A stretch of 50,041 nucleotides of DNA, from assembly GCF_900103545.1 (NCBI RefSeq), contig NZ_FNHH01000030.1, positions 1-50,041 of the forward strand, read 5' to 3'. A program made the translations under genes and the position numbers. The notes beneath the pieces are model-generated. The model worked only from the letters and a program-made list of their open reading frames with translations, had not been told where the DNA came from and did no database searches. Origin of the DNA: Daejeonella rubra. Lineage in GTDB: Bacteria; Bacteroidota; Bacteroidia; Sphingobacteriales; Sphingobacteriaceae. Positions 25,964-33,274 of the stretch are shown piece by piece. Positions within the stretch are counted from its first letter, which is position 1; each line of letters begins with the position of its first letter.

Positions 25964-26529
25964 TATTGTTGAATTGTAGTTTGATTTTTAAATGGTAAAC
26001 CGAATTGCTTAAGTAATTCTAAAGCTTCAACATCTGTTTTAGCAGTAGTTACGAAAGTGATATCCATACCCATGATCTTATTGATCTGATCAATGTTGAT
26101 CTCAGGGAAGATGATCTGCTCTGTTACACCTAATGTATAGTTTCCGCGTCCGTCAAATCCTTTATCGTTAATTCCTTTGAAATCACGAATACGTGGTAAA
26201 GCTACAGCGATCAAACGATCAAGGAACTCATACATAGTATTGTCGCGTAAAGTAACACGAACACCGATCGGCATTCCTTTACGTAACTTAAAGTTAGAAA
26301 TATCTTTCTTAGATTTTGCAGGAATCGCTTTCTGACCAGTAATAGTGGTCATTTCGTTTATTGCATTATCAATTAACTTTTTATCGGTTGCAGCTGCACC
26401 AACACCCTGGTTGATAGCAATTTTCTGCAAGCGAGGAACCTGCATTACGCTTTTGTATTGGAATTTATCCTTTAAAGCTGTAACGATTTCCTCGTTATAT
26501 TTTGATTTTAATCTTGGTACGTAAGCCAT
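25963..26529 (-). CDS. rplE: 50S ribosomal protein L5
   Basis: 188 residues. The conserved regions VMQVPRLQKIAINQGVGAA, RKGMPIGVRVTLRDNTMYEF and NYTLGVTEQIIFPEI are intact. It binds 5S rRNA and contacts the P-site tRNA. It shares one nucleotide with both its upstream and downstream neighbours, which suggests translational coupling. Confidence 0.99.
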   Translation of the reverse strand: MAYVPRLKSKYNEEIVTALKDKFQYKSVMQVPRLQKIAINQGVGAAATDKKLIDNAINEMTTITGQKAIPAKSKKDISNFKLRKGMPIGVRVTLRDNTMYEFLDRLIAVALPRIRDFKGINDKGFDGRGNYTLGVTEQIIFPEINIDQINKIMGMDITFVTTAKTDVEALELLKQFGLPFKNQTTIQQ

Positions 26530-26870
26530 TACTTAATTTCCTCCCCAGATTTTTTAGAGATGCGAATTGATTTGCCATCAGCATTTTTCTGTTTACCTAT
26601 ACGAGTTGGTTTACCAGTTTTGGTATCAACAAGCATGATATTTGAAATATGAAGACTAGCCTCTTTCTTAATGATACCTCCATTTGGAGTGGCAGCATTT
26701 GGTTTTGTATGTTTAGATACCATGTTGGCACCTTCAACTATAATTCTGCTAGTAGCTAGCTGAACTTCTAATACCTTACCTTGTTTTCCTTTAGAATCAC
26801 CTGCAGTAACTTGTACCAGGTCTCCTTTACGGATCTTCAACTTAGGTTGTGATTTTATTTTCTTTTCCAT
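26529..26870 (-). CDS. rplX: 50S ribosomal protein L24
   Basis: 113 residues. The KOW motif is at RKGDLVQVTAGDSKGKQGKV; the middle reads VEGANMVSKHTKPN. L24 is an early assembly initiator of the 50S subunit. Gap of 1 nt from rplN. Confidence 0.99.
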   Translation of the reverse strand: MEKKIKSQPKLKIRKGDLVQVTAGDSKGKQGKVLEVQLATSRIIVEGANMVSKHTKPNAATPNGGIIKKEASLHISNIMLVDTKTGKPTRIGKQKNADGKSIRISKKSGEEIK

Positions 26871-26871
26871 T

Positions 26872-27240
26872 TTACAAAACCTCCGGTGCTAATGATACAA
26901 TCTTCATGAATTGTTTTTCACGTAGCTCTCTAGCTACAGGGCCGAATATACGTGTTCCACGCGGCTCGTCCTGAGCGTTCAGCAATACAGCTGCATTATC
27001 GTCAAAGCGGATATATGATCCGTCTTTTCTTCTGATCTCTTTCTTTGTTCTCACAACAACTGCCTTAGAGACAGATCCTTTTTTGATGTTCCCTGATGGA
27101 ATAGCGCTCTTTACAGTGACAACTACTTTGTCACCTATGGATGCATAACGCTTTCCGGTACCACCTAAAACGCGGATCACTAAAACTTGTTTAGCTCCAC
27201 TGTTGTCAGCAACATTCAGTCTTGATTCCTGTTGTACCAT
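26872..27240 (-). CDS. rplN: 50S ribosomal protein L14
   Basis: 122 residues, exact family length. MVQQESRLNVADNSGAKQVL and the C-terminal FGPVARELREKQFMKIVSLA are diagnostic. It forms intersubunit bridges and contacts L19. It lies 1 nt after rpsQ. Confidence 0.99.
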   Translation of the reverse strand: MVQQESRLNVADNSGAKQVLVIRVLGGTGKRYASIGDKVVVTVKSAIPSGNIKKGSVSKAVVVRTKKEIRRKDGSYIRFDDNAAVLLNAQDEPRGTRIFGPVARELREKQFMKIVSLAPEVL

Positions 27241-27241
27241 G

Positions 27242-27496
27242 TTACTTAGCTCTTTCTAAAATTTCCACTAATCTCCAGTTCTTGGTCTTACTCAGCGGAC
27301 GAGTTTCCATGATTAACACTGTATCACCGATACCGCAAGTGTTAGTCTCGTCATGAGCCATAAATTTGGTAGTTTTCTTTACGAACTTACCATAGATCGG
27401 GTGCTTCACTTTACGCTCAACAGAAACAACAATAGATTTCTCCATTTTGTTACTTACTACCAACCCGGTTCTTGTTTTTCTTAATTGTCTTTCCAT
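27242..27496 (-). CDS. rpsQ: 30S ribosomal protein S17
   Basis: 84 residues: RKTRTGLVVSNKMEKSIVVS and HPIYGKFVKKTTKFMAHDE, ending in MxTRPLSKTKNWRLVEI. OB-fold 16S rRNA binding protein. It lies 13 nt after rpmC. Confidence 0.99.
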   Translation of the reverse strand: MERQLRKTRTGLVVSNKMEKSIVVSVERKVKHPIYGKFVKKTTKFMAHDETNTCGIGDTVLIMETRPLSKTKNWRLVEILERAK

Positions 27497-27509
27497 TTTG
27501 GACTTTTAT

Positions 27510-27737
27510 TTATTCAGAAGCGGACTCTGTCGCAGCAGATGCTTTTGCTTCCGCCTTGCGCTTAGTCAATTCTGTGTTTAAACGTGCTACATCTTTTCTA
27601 ACTTTTGTGATCCTTGTAGGATTCTCAATAGCAGAAACGGTATGAGCAAATTTCATTTTTGTGAGATTGGCTTTCTCTTCATTAATTCGGGCTATAACTT
27701 CTTCAGTTGTTAGCTCATGTATTTCTGAATTCTTCAT
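27510..27737 (-). CDS. rpmC: 50S ribosomal protein L29
   Basis: 75 residues. KNSEIHELTTEEVIARINEE and ENPTRITKVRKDVARLNTEL match L29. A short Ala/Ser/Glu tail (AKASAATESASE) extends it beyond the usual 60-70. L29 sits at the peptide exit tunnel near L23. It is separated from rplP by a 153-nt repeat-filled gap. Confidence 0.97.
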   Translation of the reverse strand: MKNSEIHELTTEEVIARINEEKANLTKMKFAHTVSAIENPTRITKVRKDVARLNTELTKRKAEAKASAATESASE

Positions 27738-27746
27738 TTTTTCTTT

Positions 27747-27893
27747 AGTTGTAAGTTATAAGTTGTAAGTTATAAGTCGCAAATCGTAGACTTTTAACTG
27801 TTTCACTTAAAACTCTTTGTATCTAAGTTTAGTTAACTATTAGGCGATGGGTCAAAAACTTATAACCTATTACTTATAACTTATAACTCTTTA
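27747..27893. repeat. Degenerate-arm inverted repeat, TTATAAGTTG words (rplP-rpmC gap)
   Basis: Left arm 27747-27778 (GTAAGTTATAAGTTGTAAGT...) pairs with right arm 27857-27890 (AACTTATAACC...CTTATAACTC), separated by about 78 nt. The transcript copy starts right after the rplP stop codon (TAAAGAGTTATAAG). The same words occur at 20288-20320 and 35991-36033. Confidence 0.8.
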
Positions 27894-28313
27894 TGCTTCT
27901 ACAAAATCTCTTCTGATCACAAATTTTGTTTGAACCGGTAATTTCTGAGCAGCTAAACGCATGGCTTCTTTTGCAACTTCCAAAGGTACACCTTCAGCTT
28001 CAAAGATCATTCTACCAGGTCTTACAACTGCTACCCAATACTCAGGAGCACCTTTACCTTTACCCATACGTACTTCAGCAGGCTTTTTCGTAACTGGCTT
28101 GTCCGGGAATATACGGATCCAAACCTGACCTTCCCTTTTCATGAAACGGGTAACGGCGATACGGGCAGCTTCTATCTGACGACTGGTGATCCAGGCCGGC
28201 TCTAATGATTTGATTCCGAAAGAACCGAAGGCTAATTCTGCACCGCGACCGGCCAGACCTTTCATTTTGCCCTTCTGCATCTTTCTGAACTTCGTTCTCT
28301 TTGGCTGTAACAT
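27891..28313 (-). CDS. rplP: 50S ribosomal protein L16
   Basis: 140 residues. The conserved MLQPKRTKFRKMQKGKMKG start, GRMIFEAEGVPLEVAKEAMR and the conserved Arg-rich region around RQIEAARIAVTRFMKREGQV are all there. It shapes the tRNA A-site region. Repeat elements flank it on both sides. Confidence 0.99.
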   Translation of the reverse strand: MLQPKRTKFRKMQKGKMKGLAGRGAELAFGSFGIKSLEPAWITSRQIEAARIAVTRFMKREGQVWIRIFPDKPVTKKPAEVRMGKGKGAPEYWVAVVRPGRMIFEAEGVPLEVAKEAMRLAAQKLPVQTKFVIRRDFVEA

Positions 28314-28332
28314 GTTCTTATTTTATTATATC

Positions 28333-28436
28333 GTTGTTAGTTGGTTAGTTGTTAGTTGTTAGTTTTCGGTTAGTTGTTAAGATAGTCTTGAATTACTAAC
28401 TACTAAATACTAAAACTAATTACTTACTCTTAATTA
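28333..28436. repeat. Degenerate-arm inverted repeat, GTTAGTTG words (rpsC-rplP gap)
   Basis: Left arm 28333-28378 (GTTGTTAGTTGGTTAGTTGT...) and right arm 28391-28425 (AATTACTAACTACTAAATAC...) are partly complementary and only about 12 nt apart. The transcript copy starts at or just after the rpsC stop (TAATTAAGAGTAAGTAATTAG). This fills the 120-nt gap between rpsC and rplP. Confidence 0.78.
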
Positions 28437-29339
28437 TTTTTTACCTCTGAAACCACCACCGGCACTACCGCCACGGTTCTGACCACCTGGTCCGCCACCG
28501 CGATTCTGGCCACCTGCACCTGGTCCGCCGCCGCGATTTTGACCTCCACCACGGTTATCACCGCCGCGTCTGTCGCCACCACCACCACGATTATCAGTAC
28601 GTCTGTCGCCACCGCCGCGTCTTTCGCCGCCACCAGCAAATGGTGCTGCGCCGCCTTCAGGGCCTCTGCCTTTTACTCCGGTTGTCTGACCAATGTTTGG
28701 AGAAAGATCACGCTTACCGTAAACTTCGCCTTTCATGATCCAAACTTTAACACCGATCTTACCGTAAGTGGTAAGTGCTTCAGATAAAGCGTAATCGATA
28801 TCAGCACGGAATGTATGCAATGGAACACGTCCATCCTTATATTGCTCGGTACGTGCCATTTCAGCACCACCTAAACGACCTGAACACATAATTTTGATAC
28901 CTTCAGCTCCCATACGCATGGTTGATGCGATTGAAGTTTTCATGGCACGACGGAAAGAGATCCTTGCTTCTAATTGCTTTGCAACTCCTTCGCCTACTAA
29001 TTGTGCGTCTAATTCAGGACGTTTGATCTCAAATATATTGATCTGTACGTCTTTCTTTGTCAGTTTTTTAAGTTCTTCTTTGATCTTATCAACTTCCTGA
29101 CCACCTTTTCCGATCACGATACCCGGACGGGCAGTGTGAATAGTGATGGTGATACGCTTCAAAGTACGCTCGATAACCACTTTGGATATTCCACCTTTTG
29201 AAATACGTGCTGCCAGGTATTTTCTGATCTTTTCGTCCTCAACTAATTTCTCAGAGTAATCGTTCCCACCGAACCAATTAGAATCCCAACCTTTGATGAT
29301 ACCTAATCTGTTACCTATTGGATGTGCTTTTTGTCCCAT
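28434..29339 (-). CDS. rpsC: 30S ribosomal protein S3 with long Gly/Arg-rich tail
   Basis: 301 residues versus about 210-235 in most bacteria. Residues 1-223 are a normal S3: MGQKAHPIGNRLGIIKGWDS, the KH-domain GIVIGKGGQEVDKIKEEL and WIMKGEVYGKRDLSPN. Residues 224-301 are an RGG-like tail of Gly, Arg, Asn and Gln (repeats such as GGGDRR, NRGGGG and QNRGGGPG). The tail is likely disordered and RNA-binding. Codons of the tail are GC-rich compared with the rest of the operon, as expected for Gly/Arg. S3 forms the mRNA entry tunnel. Confidence 0.98.
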   Translation of the reverse strand: MGQKAHPIGNRLGIIKGWDSNWFGGNDYSEKLVEDEKIRKYLAARISKGGISKVVIERTLKRITITIHTARPGIVIGKGGQEVDKIKEELKKLTKKDVQINIFEIKRPELDAQLVGEGVAKQLEARISFRRAMKTSIASTMRMGAEGIKIMCSGRLGGAEMARTEQYKDGRVPLHTFRADIDYALSEALTTYGKIGVKVWIMKGEVYGKRDLSPNIGQTTGVKGRGPEGGAAPFAGGGERRGGGDRRTDNRGGGGDRRGGDNRGGGQNRGGGPGAGGQNRGGGPGGQNRGGSAGGGFRGKK

Positions 29340-29345
29340 TTCTCC

Positions 29346-29708
29346 TTACTTAGTTATTGGTTCACTGTTTTTACTGTCAACTATCAAAGTTACGTGGTTA
29401 GAACGCTTACGAATTCTATGTCCGCGACCCTGTGGAGCTGGTCTTAATCTCTTTAACTGGCGTCCGCCATCAACCATGATCGTTTTCACAAACAATTCAT
29501 TGTCTTCAGGGCGTTGACCTTCATTTTTTGATTCCCAGTTTTTGATCGCTGATAACAAAAGTTTCTCAACTCTTATTGCAGCTTCTTTATTGGTAAATTT
29601 CAAAATATATAAGGCTTTCTCAACCCGTTCACCTCTGATCAGATCAACAACCAATCTCATCTTACGTGGTGAGGTAGGGCAATTATTTAGTTTTGCTATT
29701 GCTTCCAT
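29346..29708 (-). CDS. rplV: 50S ribosomal protein L22
   Basis: 120 residues: MEAIAKLNNCPTSPRKMRLV, VDLIRGERVEKALYILKF, and the beta-hairpin/C-terminal RLRPAPQGRGHRIRKRSNHV. It lines the peptide exit tunnel. It lies 6 nt before rpsC. Confidence 0.99.
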   Translation of the reverse strand: MEAIAKLNNCPTSPRKMRLVVDLIRGERVEKALYILKFTNKEAAIRVEKLLLSAIKNWESKNEGQRPEDNELFVKTIMVDGGRQLKRLRPAPQGRGHRIRKRSNHVTLIVDSKNSEPITK

Positions 29709-29711
29709 TGC

Positions 29712-29978
29712 TTATTTTTTCTTATCAGAGTGACCTCTAAATGTTCTGGTTGGAGAAAATTCACCAAGCTTATGCCCAACCATATTCTCAGTTACATATA
29801 CAGGAATAAATTTATTTCCGTTGTGAACTGCAAATGTATGACCTACGAAATCCGGAGAGATCATCGACCTGCGTGACCAAGTTTTGATCACAGTTTTCTT
29901 ATTACCCTCATTCTGCGCAGTTACTTTCTTCGCTACGTTATGATCTATATAGGGTCCTTTTTTTATTGAACGTGCCAT
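29712..29978 (-). CDS. rpsS: 30S ribosomal protein S19
   Basis: 88 residues. MARSIKKGPYIDHNVAKKV, TWSRRSMISPDFVGHTFAVH and NMVGHKLGEFSPTRTFRGH are canonical. It pairs with S13 in the 30S head. It overlaps the rplB stop by one nucleotide. Confidence 0.99.
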   Translation of the reverse strand: MARSIKKGPYIDHNVAKKVTAQNEGNKKTVIKTWSRRSMISPDFVGHTFAVHNGNKFIPVYVTENMVGHKLGEFSPTRTFRGHSDKKK

Positions 29979-30802
29979 TATTTCTTCCTTCTCTCTATGA
30001 TGTAACGATCAGACGCTTTCTTTTTATCGCGGGTTTTAAAGCCTTTCGCTAATAAACCTTTTCTTGAGCGGGGATGACCACCTGATGATCTACCTTCACC
30101 ACCACCCATAGGGTGATCGACCGGGTTCATCGCTACACCTCTTACTCTTGGACGACGTCCTAACCAACGTTTTCTACCTGCTTTACCTAAAACTTCATTC
30201 GCTTTTTCGGAGTTTGAAACAGTTCCGATAGTTGCTATACAAGTAGCCAGGATCATACGGGTTTCGCCAGAAGGCATTTTAATGATCGCATATTTACCAT
30301 CACGTGCTGAAAGCTGAGCATAAGCACCTGCACTACGTGCGATGATCGCACCTTGTCCGGGGTTCAGTTCAATGTTGTGAATGATAGATCCTAGAGGAAT
30401 GTTCTTCAAAGGAAGCGCATTACCTATCTCAGGAGCCGAAGCTTCACCTGAAACAACCTTCATTCCAACCTTCAAGCCTTCCGGAGCAATAATGTAACGT
30501 TTTTCACCATCGGCATAATTTACCAGGGCGATACGTGCACTACGATTCGGATCGTACTCAATTGTGGCAACAGTTGCGGGGATATCGTTTTTATCGCGTT
30601 TAAAATCAATCAATCGGTATGACTTTTTATGTCCCCCACCGAGATAACGCATAGTCATTTTACCGGAATTATTTCTACCACCGGAATTCTTGATGCTGGT
30701 AACTAACGATTTTTCTGGAACGTTAGTAGTTACATCAGAGAAAACTCCTCCTACTCTGAAACGAGTACCCGGGGTAACCGGTTTAAATCTTCTTACTGCC
30801 AT
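29978..30802 (-). CDS. rplB: 50S ribosomal protein L2
   Basis: 274 residues, full length. The peptidyl-transferase-proximal signature reads RGVAMNPVDHPMGGGEGR; the position that is often His (DHPH) is Met here, which I believe is normal for this phylum. RNA-binding core: ALVNYADGEKRYIIAPEGL. It lies 7 nt after rplW. Confidence 0.99.
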   Translation of the reverse strand: MAVRRFKPVTPGTRFRVGGVFSDVTTNVPEKSLVTSIKNSGGRNNSGKMTMRYLGGGHKKSYRLIDFKRDKNDIPATVATIEYDPNRSARIALVNYADGEKRYIIAPEGLKVGMKVVSGEASAPEIGNALPLKNIPLGSIIHNIELNPGQGAIIARSAGAYAQLSARDGKYAIIKMPSGETRMILATCIATIGTVSNSEKANEVLGKAGRKRWLGRRPRVRGVAMNPVDHPMGGGEGRSSGGHPRSRKGLLAKGFKTRDKKKASDRYIIERRKK

Positions 30803-30809
30803 GTCTTAA

Positions 30810-31100
30810 TTAAATATTGCTGTAAAAGTCAATGGTTTCACCATCTTTTAGCGTTACTATCGCTTTTTTGTACTTAGGAGCATTTCCTGTTACAACACCA
30901 GCTTTAGTGTTACGCGATTTTGTTTTTCCATAAACAACTATCGTATTGATAGCCTGGATATTCACACCATACATTTTTTCGATCGCACCCTTGATCTCTA
31001 ATTTGTTGGCTCTGTGATCAACCTTGAATGAGAAGCGGTTTAACTTTTCAGTTAATGCTGATGCTTTCTCGGTTAGAATTGGTTTCTTTAAAATTTCCAT
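30810..31100 (-). CDS. rplW: 50S ribosomal protein L23
   Basis: 96 residues: MEILKKPILTEKASALTEKL, FKVDHRANKLEIKGAIEKMY and a C-terminal ATVTLKDGETIDF-like stretch. It sits at the tunnel exit and docks trigger factor and SRP. It lies 1 nt after rplD. Confidence 0.99.
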   Translation of the reverse strand: MEILKKPILTEKASALTEKLNRFSFKVDHRANKLEIKGAIEKMYGVNIQAINTIVVYGKTKSRNTKAGVVTGNAPKYKKAIVTLKDGETIDFYSNI

Positions 31101-31101
31101 C

Positions 31102-31731
31102 TTACTTAGCGAACGCCTCCTCCAATGTTTTAACAGTTTCTGTAGTCAGCAATAAAGTTCCTGAGTTCAATACATCATATGTATTCAATTCTGCTGCGGT
31201 AACTACTTTTGCTTTCTTTAAATTTCTGCTTGATAAATAAACATTATTATTTGCTGCCGGTAATACTAATAATGTTTTAGCATCAGTTAGTTTCAGATCA
31301 GCAATGATCTTCACGTAGTTTGCAGTTTTGATCGAATCAAAAGTGAATGCTTCGAGAACAACAATGTTATTATCTTTTGCTTTATATGTAAGTGCAGATT
31401 TACGGGCTAAAGATTTAAGCTTTTTATTCAGCTTGAAACTATAGTCGCGTGGCTGAGGACCGAATACACGACCACCACCATTGAACAATGGAGATTTGAT
31501 AGATCCTGCACGGGCACCACCTGTACCTTTTTGTTTGTATAATTTTTTGGTAGATCCGGCGATCTCATTACGTTGCTTAGACTTGTGCGTTCCCTGGCGC
31601 TGATTTGCCAGATACTGCTTTACGTCTAAATAGATCGCATGATCGTTTGGTTCTACTGCGAAGATCGCATCAGGAAGCTGCACCTTGGCACCTGTTTCTT
31701 TGCCTGATATATTTATAACCTTAACTTCCAT
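31102..31731 (-). CDS. rplD: 50S ribosomal protein L4
   Basis: 209 residues from the ATG at 31729-31731 (MEVKVINISGKETG). An upstream TTG at 31746 would add five residues but overlaps rplC, so the ATG, 4 nt after the rplC stop, is preferred. The tunnel loop KQRNEIAGSTKKLYKQKGTG and GGRVFGPQPRDYSFKLNKKL are typical. L4 lines the exit tunnel; in other bacteria it also represses the S10 operon, but the E. coli-type leader is not recognised here. Confidence 0.97.
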   Translation of the reverse strand: MEVKVINISGKETGAKVQLPDAIFAVEPNDHAIYLDVKQYLANQRQGTHKSKQRNEIAGSTKKLYKQKGTGGARAGSIKSPLFNGGGRVFGPQPRDYSFKLNKKLKSLARKSALTYKAKDNNIVVLEAFTFDSIKTANYVKIIADLKLTDAKTLLVLPAANNNVYLSSRNLKKAKVVTAAELNTYDVLNSGTLLLTTETVKTLEEAFAK

Positions 31732-31735
31732 CTTC

Positions 31736-32353
31736 TTATTTATCAACGATTACGTAAGAACCCTTAGCTCCCGGAATTGAACCGCTAATCACTAATAAGT
31801 TTTGCTCTGTGTACACTTTCAAAACCTGAAGGTTCTGAATTTTGACGCGGTCGCCACCCATTCGTCCTGCCATGCGCATTCCTTTGAATACACGTGAAGG
31901 CCATGAAGATGCACCCAGGGAACCCGGAGCTCTTAAACGGTTATGCTGTCCGTGGGTTTGACCACCAACACCACCAAATCCATGACGTTTTACAACACCC
32001 TGAAAACCTTTACCTTTTGAAGTTCCAACTACATCGACAAAATCGCCTTCGGCGAAGATCTCAACACTTACAATATCACCAAGAGCTTTAACATCTTCAA
32101 AAGTTTTAAACTCAACAAGCTTGCGCTTAGGAGTTGTTTTAGCTTTTGCGAAATGCCCCTTTAATGGACCGCTTGTGTTTTTCTCTTTCTTGTCGTCGAA
32201 AGCTAACTGAACTGCTGTGTAGCCGTCTGTATCGACGGTACGTAGTTGGGTAACTACGCATGGCCCAGCTTCGATCACTGTACAAGGGATGTTTTTCCCT
32301 TCAGCATCGAATATGCTGGTCATTCCTACTTTTTTTCCAATAATTCCTGACAT
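31736..32353 (-). CDS. rplC: 50S ribosomal protein L3, first gene of the superoperon
   Basis: 205 residues. MSGIIGKKVGMTSIFDAEGK and the conserved GKGFQGVVKRHGFGGVGGQT and RAPGSLGASSWPSRVFKGMR are intact. L3 is an assembly initiator near the peptidyl-transferase centre. rpsJ (S10), which normally precedes it, is absent. The upstream region carries a perfect Bacteroidota promoter (32429-32459) and a leader hairpin (32378-32395), so this is the true head of the operon. Confidence 0.99.
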   Translation of the reverse strand: MSGIIGKKVGMTSIFDAEGKNIPCTVIEAGPCVVTQLRTVDTDGYTAVQLAFDDKKEKNTSGPLKGHFAKAKTTPKRKLVEFKTFEDVKALGDIVSVEIFAEGDFVDVVGTSKGKGFQGVVKRHGFGGVGGQTHGQHNRLRAPGSLGASSWPSRVFKGMRMAGRMGGDRVKIQNLQVLKVYTEQNLLVISGSIPGAKGSYVIVDK

Positions 32354-32377
32354 TTTCTTTAATCAATTTGTGTCCAT

Positions 32378-32395
32378 CGAAGCAGTAGGGCTTCG
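32378..32395 (-). promoter_or_regulatory. Leader hairpin of the rplC operon
   Basis: CGAAGC pairs with GCTTCG around a 6-nt loop, ending 25 nt upstream of the rplC ATG and inside the predicted 70-nt leader. A second small stem (CCCTC/GAGGG, 32413-32428) lies at the expected transcript start. It could be a ribosomal-protein autoregulatory site; none of the known L4 leader features can be confirmed. Confidence 0.4.
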
Positions 32396-32428
32396 TTCAA
32401 GACATAGTAAACCCCTCTAAAGGGAGGG

Positions 32429-32459
32429 CAAAGATAGGAAAGTCTTATTAATTATCAAA
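32429..32459 (-). promoter_or_regulatory. Promoter of the rplC-rplQ superoperon
   Basis: On the minus strand TTTG is followed by exactly 19 nt and then TATCTTTG. This matches the Bacteroidota housekeeping consensus TTTG-N19-TAnnTTTG without a mismatch. Transcription should start near 32422-32425, giving a leader of about 70 nt. Confidence 0.88.
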
Positions 32460-32647
32460 TAGTTGCGAGTTTATTTTTCAATTTATTTGGGATTAGCTGA
32501 AATTGGGGCCGGGGAATGGGAATATTCAGGGGAACAGGACCTGTCCTGCCTCTCCCGAAAGGAAGGCCGGGAATCCGCAGAGGAACTGAACGGGAATATA
32601 AATTATAATAAACCCATTATAAATCAGTTATTTGTAATAAAAACACA

Positions 32648-33268
32648 ATGGATATGAGATTAAGCATAACTTTCTATTTATTCCTTATTATATATACTAC
32701 TTCCAATGTTTTTGGACAGGTGCCTGCAGCAGATACTATTGCGGTAAAACAGGCTCCGGCGCTGACAGGTACACTGGCGCAGCAATACGATGAAGTAGTC
32801 ACCCGCTCGGGTTCTTTTAAGATCTATAAGAACATTAAGAAAACCAAAATTGAGGAGCTCTGGAAGAATGTGAACGATAGTCTGAAGCAGCAAAAGCAAT
32901 TAGTCCTGCAAAGTAAAGCTGAGGTTGAAAAGAGTGCTCAAACTATCAGCGCCATGCAGGCTGAGATCGATGGCTTTAAGGCTTCAGGTTCATCTATCGG
33001 GAAGCTGAGCACAATTGGTAAGTCCGTAAACGGTTCGTCTTACTCCATGTACCTCTGGGGCGCTCTGCTCCTGCTTGCTGCCGGACTTGCTTTTGCAATT
33101 TTCAGAATGCGCAGCGCGGTTAAAGAAGCAAGTTATCGCAGCGGACTATACGATCAGCTTTTTGAAGAACTCCGCGAACACCGCACAAAAGCCAATGAAC
33201 GGGAAAAGAAACTCGCCCGCGAACTCCAGACCGAAAGGAATAGGGTTGCGGAGTTGACGGGGAGGTGA
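32648..33268 (+). CDS. Hypothetical membrane protein with coiled coils
   Basis: 206 residues. A signal peptide (about 1-24, ending NVFGQ) is followed by a helical region with heptad-like charge (KTKIEELWKNVNDSLKQQKQ and onward, about 65-110), a Gly/Ser linker, one transmembrane helix (YLWGALLLLAAGLAFAIF, about 135-152), and a charged cytoplasmic coiled coil to the end. I recognise the shape from Bacteroidota hypothetical proteins but no function. It is convergent with the next gene, the stops being only 6 nt apart. Met3 is an alternative start. Confidence 0.72.
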   Translation: MDMRLSITFYLFLIIYTTSNVFGQVPAADTIAVKQAPALTGTLAQQYDEVVTRSGSFKIYKNIKKTKIEELWKNVNDSLKQQKQLVLQSKAEVEKSAQTISAMQAEIDGFKASGSSIGKLSTIGKSVNGSSYSMYLWGALLLLAAGLAFAIFRMRSAVKEASYRSGLYDQLFEELREHRTKANEREKKLARELQTERNRVAELTGR

Positions 33269-33274
33269 TCAAAT

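Larger units (their letters stand above)
32354..32647. other. 294-nt divergent gap between rplC and the coiled-coil protein gene
   Basis: It holds the rplC promoter (32429-32459), its leader with two small hairpins, and on the plus-strand side a locally GC-rich stretch (32500-32590) with the hairpin CAGGAC-CT-GTCCTG at 32535-32548. I see no gene and no clear promoter for the plus-strand gene at 32648. Confidence 0.7.
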
